DNA of 64,000 nucleotides from Kingdonia uniflora (GCA_014058105.1 JACGCM010000003.1:930001-994000); one strand, 5' to 3'. Counted from the stretch's first letter, positions 46,459-58,135 are shown. Program-made: numbers and translations. Notes: generated from the letters alone by a model not told the origin.

Positions 46459-47067
46459 GGTGGTCCATGAAATATTGATGGATTCTTAATTAGGCTAATG
46501 CCATGGTTACCTAATTTCAATCCAGAGGGCCAGAGAAACACCAATGCATTGGTATGGGATAGATTTCAAGGGCTGAGTAATGAATATTGGGATATCCAAT
46601 TACTATTGATAAAGCTACTAGAGACTTGGCATTTGGATTCTTTGCCAGTGTACTCAACCCATTCCAGAGCAAATTTAGTAGAATTTTCGCAGGATGTGGT
46701 TGTGAGCAGGTTTCCAAAGTTTTGCAACCACTGTAAGATGGTAGGGCGCCAAAGGGGTGAATGCAGGACCCTAAAACAAACTTTTAGAGAAGAGGCTAAA
46801 CAAATTCAAAGGAAGAAAGCTCCAAAGAAAGCCAATGAGTCACTTCCAAAGGTGAATTTTCAATTTAGAAATGGGCCTCTTAGTGTGAGAGAGATTCTAA
46901 ATAACTCACATGCAGGGAATAAGGTTTCTATACTCAAAGCAAGAAATGAAAATCATCAAGTTACAGCTCCTACTGATGAATTGAATAAGGGTACTTATTC
47001 TGGAGATGTTCAAGATGAGAGAGTTATCACCACTAGCAATATTTTCTGGCTAAGAACACGTGGCAGC
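46459..47067 (+). pseudogene. LINE-2 ORF1, C-terminal part with zinc knuckle
   Basis: Resumes after the copia element as GGPWNIDGFLIRLMPWLPNF, then NALVWDRFQGLSNEYWD, a typical second half of DUF4283. The knuckle FCNHCKMVGRQRGEC (about 46723-46767) has Arg where the zinc-binding His should be. A Lys-rich tail follows. The frame is cut at 47067 by a short insertion and its last piece continues from 47306 (FSMLGKKFKALHDKF). Confidence 0.78.
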
Positions 47068-47305
47068 CACGCCCGACCCTGGGGGTGTGCGAGGTGTGCG
47101 CCCGCACAGGGTCCAAGAAAAAAGGGCCAAAAAAAATAAAAAATTAGTTAATACAACATATGATGTTGACTGGCTTAATTGGCTGATATTTTTTTTTCTT
47201 ATAAGTAAGAGGTCAAAAGTTCGAGTCTTAGCAAAAAAAGTAAAAAAATTAAGCCCTCTTTGTATTTTCGTACAGGGCCTTACAGGTATTTGGGCCGGCC
47301 CTGTA
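47068..47305. mobile_element. 238-bp short interspersed element (SINE or MITE)
   Basis: Flanked by GGCAGC on both sides (47062-47067 and 47306-47311). Its removal rejoins LINE-2 sequence. The ends carry GCCCGACCCTG and GGGCCGGCCCTG words that are partly inverted, and an internal GTCAAAAGTTCGAGTCTTAG resembles a pol III B box. Sequences with a terminal GGGCCGGCCCTG are widespread in plant genomes. I cannot decide between a tRNA-derived SINE and a MITE; no poly-A tail is visible. Confidence 0.6.
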
Positions 47306-47853
47306 GGCAGCAAAATTCTCAATGTTAGGAAAAAAGTTCAAGGCTTTGCATGATAAATTCAACCATGAAGCTCAGATGATAAAATCACAGCGTAGAGGGA
47401 CGGTGAACGGTAGTAAGTAACAGAAGGGCAATCCAGCAGACAGTGCAAACACATGATAAATCTTCTCATGAGGGCAGTAGTGGATCTAGTAAGAGGCACA
47501 ATATGCAGATGATAGTAAGGCCACGCTCCAGTATGCTATTATGGTGTTCAATGGTAGCTCTGAGAAGGGAAGCAATAGCAATTCAGGATATGGGGACCAA
47601 CAGATTCAGTTACTACACTTCCTCACATACACTCGCAACAGTGTTCAGCTGCAGAATAGATGGTCTGAGTTGATTGAGACAGAAAACATAGATGAAGGAA
47701 GGGATGTTAGAGGTATGGTGACTGATAATGGTCAGAAAGAGGGTGAGCCATGGCAAACTAAATACACCCAAGACAGCAAATATGGTCCAACAGTTTGGTC
47801 CTCCACCAACTACTAGGGCAAGGGAAATTGAAAACTCCAATTAATAATTATAA
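47306..47853 (+). other. LINE-2 ORF1 tail and inter-ORF spacer
   Basis: Contains the last ORF1 codons in a shifted frame, then spacer leading to the ORF2 ATG at 47854. The small ORFs here match no family and are degenerate LINE sequence. Confidence 0.45.
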
Positions 47854-49373
47854 ATGCAGATTATATATTGGAATACAAGGGGGCTAAGCAATAACAAGTC
47901 TATCTCTTACTTAAAAAGATGGTTATAACTACTAAGCCTGATTTGGTGTGCATATCAGAGCCCAAGATAAAGCCAACTATTGAAGCAATTAATAGGTTGG
48001 GGTTGCAGGAGATGTCAACTAGCATTCTACATAATGACACTGAATAAGGGTGGGGAACTTATGGGTGCTGTGGAGATCTTCTTACAGTCCTCCAGATTTG
48101 GTAAGCATATCAAACCAGTTCATCAACTTTATTTTTGAAGATAAATTGATTACTGCTGTCCATGCTATGCTTTGAGAAGTCACAGATGTGCTATGAGATA
48201 GTATGAAACTTTGCAGCAAATTTCCATTTCCATGGTTGGCTATTGGAGACTTTAATTGTAATCTTAGAGCTGGGGAGAAGTCTGGTAATAAAGGATCTAT
48301 ATAAATGCTGTTAGAGACTTTGCAGATACAGTGGATTATTGTGTATTATTGAGTGGGGCATAAGTACATTTGGACCAATGGGCAGCAAGGGCAAGTTAGG
48401 ATGAACAGTATGCTGGATACAGGCTTCTTTAATCTGTTGTGGATGAACACATTTGCTGGATGGAAGATCAGGGTACACACTAGAGTCTACTCAAACCACT
48501 CCTTATTGGTTGGGGGTTCTCATCTAGTGCCTAATCCCCATAATTGCCCATTTAAGTTTTTTAAAGTATGGATGGAGCACCCTCAGTTTAAGACCTTGGT
48601 TCAAGAAAGCTGGAATGAAGAGCTTCTTGGTGAACCCCTTTATGTTCTCAAAGAACAAAATAAAAGGCTAAAGCTTGTTATAAAACCATGGAACAGAGAT
48701 GTGTATGGTGATATAAAAAAAAAGATGAGCTCACTTAATAAGGAGATTGAAGACTTACAAGGGCAGCTTGAAGAGAGTATAAATGATGACCAGTTGGCTG
48801 CTATCATGAATACTAGAATCAATGAATTGGATAATATCTCAAAGCAATAAGAAATTTTGTGGAAGCAAATAGTTAACTGAGGATGACAGAAACTCAAACT
48901 ACTATCACACAATGTCCAAAATCAAACTGGGGAAAAGTCAAATCACCAGTATCGAAACTGAAGGTCGGGTCTGCCTTGAGAAGATGGAGGATATAAAGGA
49001 GCATATAGTGGAGTCAAACACCAACAAATTCACACAAGCAGAAGTTCAAATATCTGAAGAACTCATGGATCTCATACCTAATAAGGTCACTAATGGTGAA
49101 AATGATACTCTCACAGCCATTCCAAATGGTGGAGAAATTAGAGATGCAATTTTCAATCTTGATCCCAACAGCTCCCCAGGTCTCGCGATTGCTTTGGGGG
49201 TATATTTTATCAATCTCATAGGGAAATTGTGGGCTTTGATATTACTCTAGCTATTAAATCTTTTCCAGGGATAACTCTCTTCCCAATGGTTACAACTCAA
49301 GCTTTATTGTTCTTGTTCCAAAGGAGAAGAATTCCAAGAAACTCAAGAACTACAGACCAATATGTCTAAGCAA
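47854..49373 (+). pseudogene. LINE-2 ORF2 part 1: EEP endonuclease and start of reverse transcriptase
   Basis: The ATG at 47854 reads MQIIYWNTRGLSNNKSISYL. In shifted frames come TKPDLVCISEPKIKPT (endonuclease Glu, about 47935) and WLAIGDFNCNLRAGEKSG (Asp/Asn pair, about 48235). YIWTNGQQGQVRMNSMLDTG and VYSNHSLLVGG (48365-48512) follow; the last replaces the usual SDH catalytic Asp with Asn. The linker is long and helical (to 48847). DPNSSPGLAIALG (about 49162) starts the reverse transcriptase, and KNYRPICLSK stops at the SINE insertion. Confidence 0.8.
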
Positions 49374-49599
49374 ACCTCTTTGGTGTTGGGCTATGGTTTG
49401 GGACCACCTCTTGTAGAGATGAGAGAGAGGTCACGAGTTCGAAACCCAACACCGGGGGGTCATCTGCCAAGATTTATCTTTGACTTAAAATGAAGCGTGC
49501 GGCTTGCGGAGGTACCGTGGCGAGCCCTGGGAGACTTGTTAGGATAATGGTGAAAAATGATGAACCCGACAAACTTCCGGATTTCAAAAAAAAAAAAAA
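49374..49599 (+). mobile_element. tRNA-derived SINE with poly-A tail
   Basis: 226 bp beginning ACCTCTTTGGTGTTGGGCTA (A-box-like TGGGCTATGGTTTGG) with a clear B box, GGTCACGAGTTCGAAACCC (49431-49449), and a 14-A tail. It is bracketed by an 11-bp target duplication TGTCTAAGCAA / TGTCGAAGCAA (49363-49373 and 49600-49610) with one mismatch. It sits inside the reverse-transcriptase frame of LINE-2; removing one target copy restores CLSKQLLF-like continuity. As a SINE it would use LINE machinery for retrotransposition. Confidence 0.92.
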
Positions 49600-50669
49600 T
49601 GTCGAAGCAACTTCTCTTTTAAAGTATCACCAAGATACTAGCAACAAGACTGAAAGGTATAGTTGACAGAATTATAACAAGGTGCTTTTATTCCTGGCAG
49701 GTTCAGAGTAACATTGGTTTGGCTTTTTAAATGGTTAATGAATTGGAAGTGAAAAGAAGAGGAGGAAACATGGGAAATAATTGACATCACACAGGCATTT
49801 GATACTCTTAGTTGGGAGTTTCTAATGATGTTGCTTCACAAGTTTGGGTTCAACTCCACCTTCTTGCAACTGGGTCTTAACTACTCTACAAAGTTCTAAA
49901 ATTTCTATTCTTATAAATGGTGGGCTTTGTGGCTACTTTGGTGATTCAAGAGGGCTAAGGCAAGGTGACCCACTGTCACCCCTATTGTTTGCATTTGTAG
50001 ACGATTTACGGAGTAGAGAAATAAATTATCTGAGGGACATCCATGTTGTTCTTCCTATGGTTGTTACTAAAGGTATCTATGGCCCCTCACACCTTTTATT
50101 TGCTGATGATATATTTGATTTTGTTAATGCTTCCATTACTGGTCTAAGAAAACTGTTTAAGCTTTTCGAAAGCTAACAAAAAGCTTATGGGCAATGGATT
50201 AATAAAGAAAAAAACAAGATTTACTTGAGGGCAATGACTAATGCAAGAAAAAGAAGGATAACTGATTTGTTTGGTATCAATGAGGGCAAGCTCGCCGAAG
50301 TCTACTTGGGTGCTCTTATAATGCAGGCAGAATTAAAGCATCTTCTTTAAGGCCTATGGTGGATAAAATCATAAATAGGGCAACAGGATGGGCTGGCAAG
50401 CTTCTATCATACCAAGGCAGAGTTGTTCTGGCAAAATCAATTCTCTCTGGCATCCTAGTTTATGATGTCCATTTCATAAATGGCCTGCTTCAATCTACAA
50501 GGAGTGTGAAAGGGTTATTAGAAATTTTATATGGTCTGGTGACCCTGACAAGAAGAAGGCAGTCACTATAGCATGGAAGAAGATGTGTAAACCAGTAAAA
50601 GGAGTGGGCCTCAGGAAGTTCAAAGAAATAAACTCTCTGCTCATGAAACTAGGTTGGGATGCAATTCAG
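49600..50669 (+). pseudogene. LINE-2 ORF2 part 2: reverse transcriptase core
   Basis: Readable motifs in order: ITKILATRLKGIVDRII (about 49630), ISILINGGLCGYFGDSRGLR then QGDPLSPLLFA (about 49903-49995), GPSHLLFADDIFDF (about 50080, the FADD catalytic box), KEVYLGAL-like VYLGALI (about 50302), MVDKIINRATGWAGKLLSYQ with GRVVLAKSIL (50356-50450), and MKLGWDAIQ (about 50641). Text after 50669 no longer reads as LINE. Confidence 0.8.
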
Positions 50670-52184
50670 GTCCTAGCATCGGGTGATTCCTTCCCAGTAT
50701 CACATATAAGAAGACAAGAAGAAATAAGAGAAATTGGGGCGCGCGCATGTAGCCTAAGGAAGGTTTGGACTTCCAATAGCAATCAACTATGTGCCGAGAC
50801 GAGTCAGTGGCCTGCTCACCAAGCCGATAGCTTTGGTTTTGCCTATGCCTTCAAATCAATATACTGAACCGGATATTTAGCCACGAAGAAGTAAAGAAAG
50901 TCAAAACGCACTAGGAGCTCTTTCCTCTTGTGTCCTAGACAAGTCATGTTTATAACATTGGACCAGCAAGAAATCAAATGATTTTGCGAACGAGATGCCA
51001 AAAGAAACGTGCTAAGAGCCATCGTCTTTTTGCCGATGTGAATATGGCGCCAAAAGCATGACAAAAAAACCCACTATGAAACCAAAAGCGAAGCGTTAGC
51101 TCGTTAAAAATAACGCATAATCCAACACGAAACCTTTAGTTTCTTAATGTCTTCAAAAGCTATACATGACTTGCCTAAGAAGAAAAGGAAAGCGTACCCC
51201 CCCCCCCCCCCCCCCCCCAAAGCTTTCTAGAAAGAAAAAAAAACATATAGGCCCCCAAGTGCGACGACTAGCAGGGATGCGTGACTATGCAGGATCTAAG
51301 TTGTATAAGATGACGTGATTTCCGTTGGATTGAGAGCACGTGCTGATCCGAGACCTTTTGATCCCTAACTTTTGAAGTGGTTCTAGGCCAATACACCATT
51401 CTCTTACTACTGTAGACCTCTAACATGTGACGGTCTGCGAGTGCTTTCAACTCAACAATCATATTGCCAAACATGACTTTGTACTCCAAAAAGATGTTGA
51501 TACGCGTGGGTTGCAAGCACGTAAATAGCCCCACAAAATTACCTTGCTTCAAGATGAATAATTGCCAAAGCCGCCCTAGCACAATGATTTGAGTCCTGTA
51601 GGTTTCTTCATCAAACAGCTCCTCCAAAAAGAAATAGTGTCATGAAGTCGGATGGTTGACCCCGGATTCGCCTTTGGATGCACAAAGTTGAGCCTAATTG
51701 AAAAAGGTGTGGGAAGCGCTCCAAAACGGAAAAACATGATAGACTCTCGTTCTTTCCTCTCACGCCTGTTTTTCCTTCGCTCTTTCCTGGATGCCTCATT
51801 CTTATCCACGCTCCCCTAGAAAAAAGTTGGAGAAAGACGACACACGGCGCTCGCCGCTGACAACTACAAGAAACCAGCAAGAACACCAATGCCAGCAAGA
51901 AAGAAACCAACAGGTTTCGCGCTAGGTGCTGAGCTAGTTGAGATACGTTGCTAACGCTAAAGCGAAATCACACGTTGAGCAGCAAGAAATTGGGAGGATT
52001 TCATACGTTGAGCGACGTTGCTTTAGGAGAAACCTTTTGCGTTTCTAGCTCAACAAACGACTATTCTATTATATATATATATATAGGAGAGGGTCCGTGG
52101 ACACACCCCCTTTGGGACACCCTAGACACACCCCTTATAAAAAACACATAAAGAGGTTTTATCCATATGGATATTACCTCCTTA

Positions 52185-52683
52185 GAGCATCTCCTAAAGT
52201 GTCTTACTACCTTGGAATCCAAGGTGCCACCTAGGATTTTCGTCATCCAACAGTGCCTCTAACAGTGCCTCACTGACTTGGATTTCACCCTCCAAAAGCA
52301 AGGTTGAGTCTTGGAATCCAAGACTCAACCTTGGTTTTAAAAGTCGCGATTGGGCGCCCAAGTGTTGGGCGTCTGTTCTGTTTTTAAACAGGCGCCTAAG
52401 GTTTGGGTGCCCAATTTTTTTTTTTAACATAAAATCAAATCGGGTGCCTAAGACTTGGGCTCCCAATTTTATTTTATTTTTTTTAAATTCAAATCGGGCG
52501 CCCAATTTGGAGTTACGAAAAAAAAAATTAATAAATAAATAAATAAATAATAATAAAACTGGCGCCCAACACTTGGGCGTCTGTTAAAAAATCCAAGTCA
52601 GGTACTGTTGAAGGAAATAGAGCGTCACTGACTTGGATTGGCTTTTTATCAACAAAGTCAGTGAGGCACTTTAGGAGATGCTC
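52185..52683. mobile_element. Tourist-like MITE (PIF/Harbinger type)
   Basis: 499 bp with ends GAGCATCTCCTAAAGTG and CACTTTAGGAGATGCTC, perfect inverted repeats of 17 bp, extended inward by CTCACTGACTT. It is flanked by TTA (52182-52184 and 52684-52686). Inside are several GGCGCCCAA / TTGGGCGCC inverted words (about 52350-52590) and AT-rich spacers. No coding capacity. Confidence 0.88.
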
Positions 52684-53964
52684 TTATCATGTAGATCATC
52701 CTTACAAAAAAATAAGTCATTCTGACATTCCTACATCATAAAACATAACACTCATTTTTCGAAACACATTTTTCGAAACACGGTAATTTCGAAAACAACT
52801 TTTTACGAAACATAAACATGTGCTTCGGAAAAATAGTTTTCGTAAGTACTTTCGAAAGCTAGACCAACCTATTGGCTTCGGGTCAAGTAACGAAATGGCT
52901 TCGGGTGAAGTAGCGAAGAGAAGGTGTGGCAATGGAGTTTCGCAGCAGATCGTCATTCAACGCAATCAACGCATAGGGAGAGCAAACCACAATCTAGCGT
53001 ATCATAGTCTTTGCCCCTTCTCACTCACATGGCTAGATCAAGCTCTCTTCACTTCAATCAGATCTATAGGCGCCTATACGGTAGGGGACCAGAAGCGGGT
53101 GGCATCTCCAGTAGCATGACACAAGCAAGCGAAAGAAAAAGGTAGGGTTCTCCCAGTCGAAGGATAAGCTATGAAGCCATTAAGCCACTAGGTAAACCCC
53201 ATATAAATAGAGAACCAATTGTTGATAGAAGGATTGGTGTTTACTTAGCTCAGTTTTCGTCTTCGTCTTCGCTTCTTCGGCGGACCCAAACCCCTGAAGT
53301 AGTCAATAGTGTGCATATAGTGGCTATCGTAGTCAATAGGAGAATGTCAATAGTGGATACTGCAATCAAATAATAGATATCGTAGTCAATAGCATTTATA
53401 GTGGAGTCGATAGGTGAAGTTGAGATTAGACCACTATGAAGTTCCAAGAAGTTCCAATCGCTGATGCGAGCCCAAACACCTATAGTAGTAGTAGAATGCA
53501 ACACCAATAAACGAATAAGAAGCTGAGCCCAAATTTATAGTAGTAGAACGCAGCACTAAAAAAGAAACTCAGCCTACACCTACTGTAATAACCAACCAGT
53601 AACAGTAGTGTAGAAGGATGTCGCACCGCTAATGAGGGAGGACCTATAAGGGCCGATACCACAAGGGTTGATACGGTAGCAAAATCGCAAGCAGCAAAGC
53701 AGCGACGCACTCAGCAAGCAGCAAAGCACAGCAAGAGTAGATGCCACTAGAAAAAGGCTGTAAGGGATAGGGACTCGAGCGACAAGCGAGAGGGAAAGGC
53801 CTATATATATATATTCGACTCGTATAGCAGCTTAGTAGTAGCAGCTTTGCTGACTACCCTTGACTTTTTCTTCACTGGCTGCTGGCTTACATTTGGTTCA
53901 ACTGGACCCTATAGGCACACTGCTCGAATATCCCTATATTAGATAAGTTGGCATAGACTTAGCA

Positions 53965-54042
53965 ACTTGTACACCTTCCATGGTTATGGATCCCTATATA
54001 AAACCGGCCTGCCTTGCAAAAAAAAAAACTTGTACACCTTCC
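53965..54042 (+). mobile_element. 48-bp poly-A-tailed insertion with a 15-bp target duplication
   Basis: ACTTGTACACCTTCC occurs at 53965-53979 and, exactly, at 54028-54042. Between the copies are 48 bp starting ATGGTTATGGATCCCTATAT and ending in a poly-A run (about 10 A). A long direct duplication plus an A tail is the signature of target-primed reverse transcription, so this is probably a severely 5'-truncated LINE or SINE copy, or a short reverse-transcribed RNA. Confidence 0.75.
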
Positions 54043-54832
54043 TGTGGCCCTATCTACTCTCCTTAGTGTCTTTGCTTGAAGAGAAATTCGTTTGGCTCGA
54101 CCTGGTTATGGAGGTGAGAACAAAAGGAAGAGCGTATCCCCGTTATTGCGATTTTCTTTCTAGGCTTGCATGCTACACACACTAGGGAACTAGTAGTCGT
54201 GCCCCGGTCCCCACCTTCTCCTACTGGTCTAGACCACTATTGACTCTACTACGAAGTCTGTCTCTTTAGCTATGAATTGTGTGATATGGCGCTCTCTATC
54301 AATGAATTCTGTGATATGGTGCGTTGGACATAGCACCTACATACCAGCTTCACTCGCGGTGGCTTCTACCTATAGCTATACTATGCACAGCCTACAGCCT
54401 CGCTTACGTTCTTCTTCGTCTTCTCTCTTGCGCCTCTCTATCTATGGATGGATCTCTGCCCTTGGACTCTAGTTCCCACTACTCATTCTCCTCGTCTCTC
54501 TTCTCTCCTGCGGGGAAAAGAACCTATGCCTCTGGACGAAGGAGACTGCAAGACGAGATTATTCAATTATTGTTCTCCTACTGGTTGCTCACACTATCTT
54601 TCTTTCAGAGGAATCGCATAGAAGACGAGAAACGAAGTTCAAAGCCATTTACCTATGGACGCCGTGCTAAGCTATTTAGTGACTAGGGGACCAACTAAAA
54701 ACTGTGAAGACCAATCCAAACACGGGTGTCCCTATCAAAAAAAGAAGATCTGCTTGCCCTTGCATCACCTTATGGGTAGAAATAAAACCTGCTTACCCTT
54801 GCATTGCCTTATGTGCAGAGGCAGGTATATGA

Positions 54833-55594
54833 AGGCAAAGTTCTATACTAGAAAAGGTAATTTTATCTCCTATTAGGAAATCCTATATCTGGTCTGGTAT
54901 GAGATCAGCCGTACAAACAATGAGCATGAATGTATTCTGGATAGTAGGTAATGAAGCTAAGATTAACTTCCAGAAGGACCACTGGCTTGGAGATAAGCCT
55001 CTATGTGAGGTTATTACTAGTTTCAGAAATTTCAATGTACAAACTATGAGTAAGGTACTTGTTGATGGTGTGTGGCTATTAATAGTGAACTCTCAGATGC
55101 TCTCTCTCAATTCTTCTTACAAATCCCAACAGGGAGGACAAATGTGTGTGGATACGAGACACTAGAAAAATCTTTACAGCTAGATCTGCTTTTCATCACT
55201 ACAGAGAAATTTCCCAAAATCTGGTGGCATAGTTGGGTTTGGAAGTCTACAATCCAGCCAAGATTCTCAAATTTTGGGTGGAGGCTCATGCAAGGAGCTG
55301 TGCCAACTGATACAGTGCTTCAGTAAAGAGGTTTTCAGTTAAGTAGTAGATGCTATCTCTGCAAACTTCATGATGAGACCTCTCATCACTTATTCTGGGA
55401 ATGCTCTTATGTTACTGAGATCAAGAACTGGGGCATGGAGATGTTTCACCTACAACAACAGGTTCAGAATATCAAAGAAGCTATAAATATGGAAAATCAT
55501 TGCAGTCCTCTGATCAAAGAACTATGGAAGTCTTTCACTCTTATTTATTTGTACTTTCTATGGCAGGCCAGAAATGTTTTCAACAACACTTTAC
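54833..55594 (+). pseudogene. LINE-2 ORF2 part 3: post-RT region and zf-RVT domain
   Basis: AKFYTRKGNFISY, IWSGMRSAVQTM, KINFQKDHWLGDKPL (54834-55005), then FSNFGWRLMQGAVPTDTVLQ (55267-55326) and a zinc-binding RCYLCKLHDETSHHLFWECS (55350-55409). This is the zf-RVT arrangement that follows the reverse transcriptase in plant LINEs. It ends at NVFNNTL where gypsy element D begins (55595). Confidence 0.8.
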
Positions 55595-55944
55595 TGATCC
55601 AGGAGGATCTAGGCAAGTCCTATTGGAACTAGGACCTTGTAACCAAGTCTTATTGGGACTATGAACTTGTAACCAAGTCCTATTGTAACTAGGAACTTGT
55701 AACCCTTATAAAAGGGGCAAGACTAGGCAAGTCCTATTGGGACTAGGAACTTGTAAGGCACGTCCTATTGGACCTAAGAACTTGTAACCCTTATAAAAAG
55801 GGGCAAGGCTAGGCATAGGGTTTTTGGAGTGATTTTCTTGTAATTACTTTATTTTTTTAAGCAATTGAAGTTTTGTTTTCCCAATCAATTGGTGTTCTTC
55901 AGACTTTTCAGCTAACTAGAGCTTTTTCATCGTATTGTAGATTA
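55595..55944 (+). repeat. 5' LTR of gypsy element D with internal minisatellite
   Basis: Starts TGATCCAGGAGGATC, as in copy C, and ends ATTGTAGATTA. From about 55611 to 55810 it consists of 25-30 bp units CCTATTGGGACTAGGAACTT plus GTAACC, some separated by CTTATAAAAGGGGCAAG, a TATA-box-like word. The minisatellite replaces the TTCGAAC-rich segment found in copies B and C. Confidence 0.85.
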
Positions 55945-55945
55945 A

Positions 55946-55957
55946 GTGGTATCAGAT
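55946..55957 (+). promoter_or_regulatory. Primer-binding site of element D
   Basis: GTGGTATCAGAT just after the 5' LTR; TGGTATCAGA matches initiator tRNA-Met. Confidence 0.8.
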
Positions 55958-56093
55958 TTCCAGTTACGATCTTCGAGGGTTGATTATGGTTTATGGTCTC
56001 TACACGCGACCGTCTCAAGCAAACGAAGGAGAAGCTAGTGAGTCCGTTGAAGATCCATCGCAAACCTAATTCGAAGAAGAAGACGATTTAGAG

Positions 56094-58135
56094 ATGGGCG
56101 ATCCCAACGAAAGACTCACGACTTTGGAAACGACAGTTTCCGCCCTAACTTCTACTGTAGGGGAGTTAGTGGAGCAGTTGCGTCTCACAAACCTCGCTGA
56201 GGCTTCCACTTCGGTGAAACGGCCGGGCCCTTTGAAGAAGAAAGGGGTTATGGAGGTGGATGGTGACGAGGACGTTCCGGTTTTTTATGATTCTAGTGCT
56301 GCCGAATCCGACGAGGAGCGATCGGTTATTGGTAAGTCCACGAATCTTCTACGTAATCTTCGTATTGGTTTTAAGATTGAAATTCCGGTATTTGACGGTT
56401 CGATCGATGCCGAGAAATTGGATAATTGGTTAGATAGGTTAAAACTTATTTTTTCGTTTACAAATACTCTAATGCTCAGCAAATATGTTTTGCTACATTA
56501 AAATTCGCAAGCCATGCACTCACGTGGTGGAAATCTTATCGAAAACGCCACGATGTAGGAAGTTTGGGTTAGAAAAAGTTCAAGGTTTTAGTGCGAAAGC
56601 AGTTTTATCTGATTGGGTACGAGCAAGAGAGATGGTATAAATGGCACAATTTGCGCCAACAGTTTGAGCAATCCGTACAGGAGTAAACTACGGCGTTTCA
56701 TAACCAAGCTTTGGTTTTAGACATTGATGTGGATTAGTATGAGGTGCTCATGAAGTACACGGGGGGTTTGTCGGAGTCCATTCGGAGAGAGTTGAAGCTC
56801 TTTACTGTGGCCAATGTCGAGGACGCTACTGTGAAGGCAATTGCCATTGAAGGCAAGTACTTGAAGAGTGACAAAAAAGACGACAAGATCAAGTCGGGGT
56901 ACAAGTCTAGTTGGAAAAACGAGCATAAGGGAGAGACCAAAGGAGAGGAGTCTTCGTCCAAAGAATTTTATTGCAATCATTGTAAGGCGAGTGGGCATCT
57001 TTTCGATTATTGTTGGAAACTTCACCCGGAGCTTAGGCCGAAGGAGGAGAAGCGCAAGAAAGATAAATATATACTAGCCGCTGAGGTTGTTGACCTTCCG
57101 GATTTAGATAAACCGAATCCTAAGCTTACACTTATGTTTCAGCGGACTTTGGCTGCAGAGGAATAGAGTCGGGAAGAGCTTTTTCATGTCAGTATTCAGG
57201 TAAAGCAAAGTTTAGTCAAGGCCATTATGGATCCGGGTAGTCAAAAAAATTTGATTTCTGCGACGTTGGTGATGAAGATGGGTTTGACGACTACAGCTCA
57301 TCCTAGGCCGTATGGTTTGGGGTGGTTTTAGAAAGATGCGGATGTGATGGTCACGAAGCAGTGTACATTCAAGTTTGCAATTTCTGAGAAGTTTATTGAC
57401 GAGATGATGTGTGAGGTGATTCCTTTGGATGTGTGTCAGGAAATCTTGGGTAACCCTTATCTTTGGGACCGAGATGCGATTCATTACCGTAGAGCTCGCA
57501 AGTATCGTCTTGTGAAGGAGGGAAATGAGTTCCATATCAATGCTTGTAAGGAGTATGTCACAACGTCTAATTTGGTAATGGCGACTCAGATGAAGCGGTT
57601 GGTTAATGCGAACGGCAAGTTTGTGTTATTGGTACGACCGGTTCAGGAGGGTACGTCGGCTCGAGTGTTGTCTCCAATGACAACGCTTTTTAGGCAACAA
57701 ATCGATTTGGGGAAGTTGTAAGAGGAGGTTGTGTTACATACTGATCACAAACCGTTCTAGTTTTTAGCTACACAATCCAAGCTACAGCAAGCTCGCCAGA
57801 TGAAGGGGTTGTCGTATCTCCAACAATTTCCCTTGATTATACAGTTTAAGAAGGGAGTAGACAACAAATTGGCTGATAGGTTATCTCGACCCCCATTACC
57901 AACTATTTCCGCTATGTTGGTTTCTATGCAGATACAACCTTTTATTACGTCAGGTTATGTTGCGGGATATGATAATCCTATGGGGCGTAGTGTGTTTCGC
58001 CGAAAGTTGCTGTCAGGCAAGACATGTGGTGGTATTGAGTCGTTCCGAGTAGGGAAGAAGGGTAAGCTACCTCATACGCCGAAGTGGTGTAGTAGGGTAA
58101 TGGACAGCGCCGCATTCCCATCTCTCCAGTTCTAG
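56094..58135 (+). pseudogene. Element D gag-protease-RNase H fusion, broken
   Basis: The ATG at 56094 gives MGDPNERLTTLETTVSALTS, a coiled N-terminus. VFDGSIDAEKLDNWLDRLKL follows in the capsid region. After frame changes come MKYTGGLSESIRREL (56750) and a CCHC knuckle CNHCKASGHLFDYC (about 56973-57014). The protease motif reads IMDPGSQKNLIS (about 57226), the DSGS serine replaced by proline. The linker VQEGTSARVLSPMTTLFRQQ then runs into EEVVLHTDHKPF (57636-57756), that is, straight into RNase H without reverse transcriptase. LADRLSRPPLP is followed by unrelated-looking codons and a stop at 58133. Confidence 0.82.

Larger units (their letters stand above)
50670..54832. other. 4.2-kb foreign segment, possibly mitochondrial DNA (NUMT)
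   Basis: The LINE frame stops near 50669 (MKLGWDAIQ) and resumes near 54833 (AKFYTRKGNF), so this block is an insertion. It differs from its surroundings in being less AT-rich, having no retroelement motifs and showing base composition and short-repeat vocabulary that recall plant mitochondrial intergenic DNA. I recognise no mitochondrial gene in it, and no terminal repeats or target duplication, so the origin is an inference. ORFs such as 51268-51627 (minus, 119 codons) match no family I know. It contains a poly-C tract (51199-51218), a MITE (52185-52683) and a tiny retrotransposed insert (53980-54027). Confidence 0.5.

Noticed and set aside
47060..47353. 97-codon ORF starting MAATPDPGGVRG
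   Set aside because: It lies almost wholly within the 238-bp inserted element and crosses its boundary; an accidental fusion.
49374..49599. Functional tRNA gene
   Set aside because: It has A- and B-box-like text but no foldable acceptor stem, and has an A tail with target duplications, so it is a SINE.
51268..51627. 119-codon minus-strand ORF as a named mitochondrial gene
   Set aside because: It did not match any mitochondrial protein I can recall with confidence, so it is left as part of the unexplained block.
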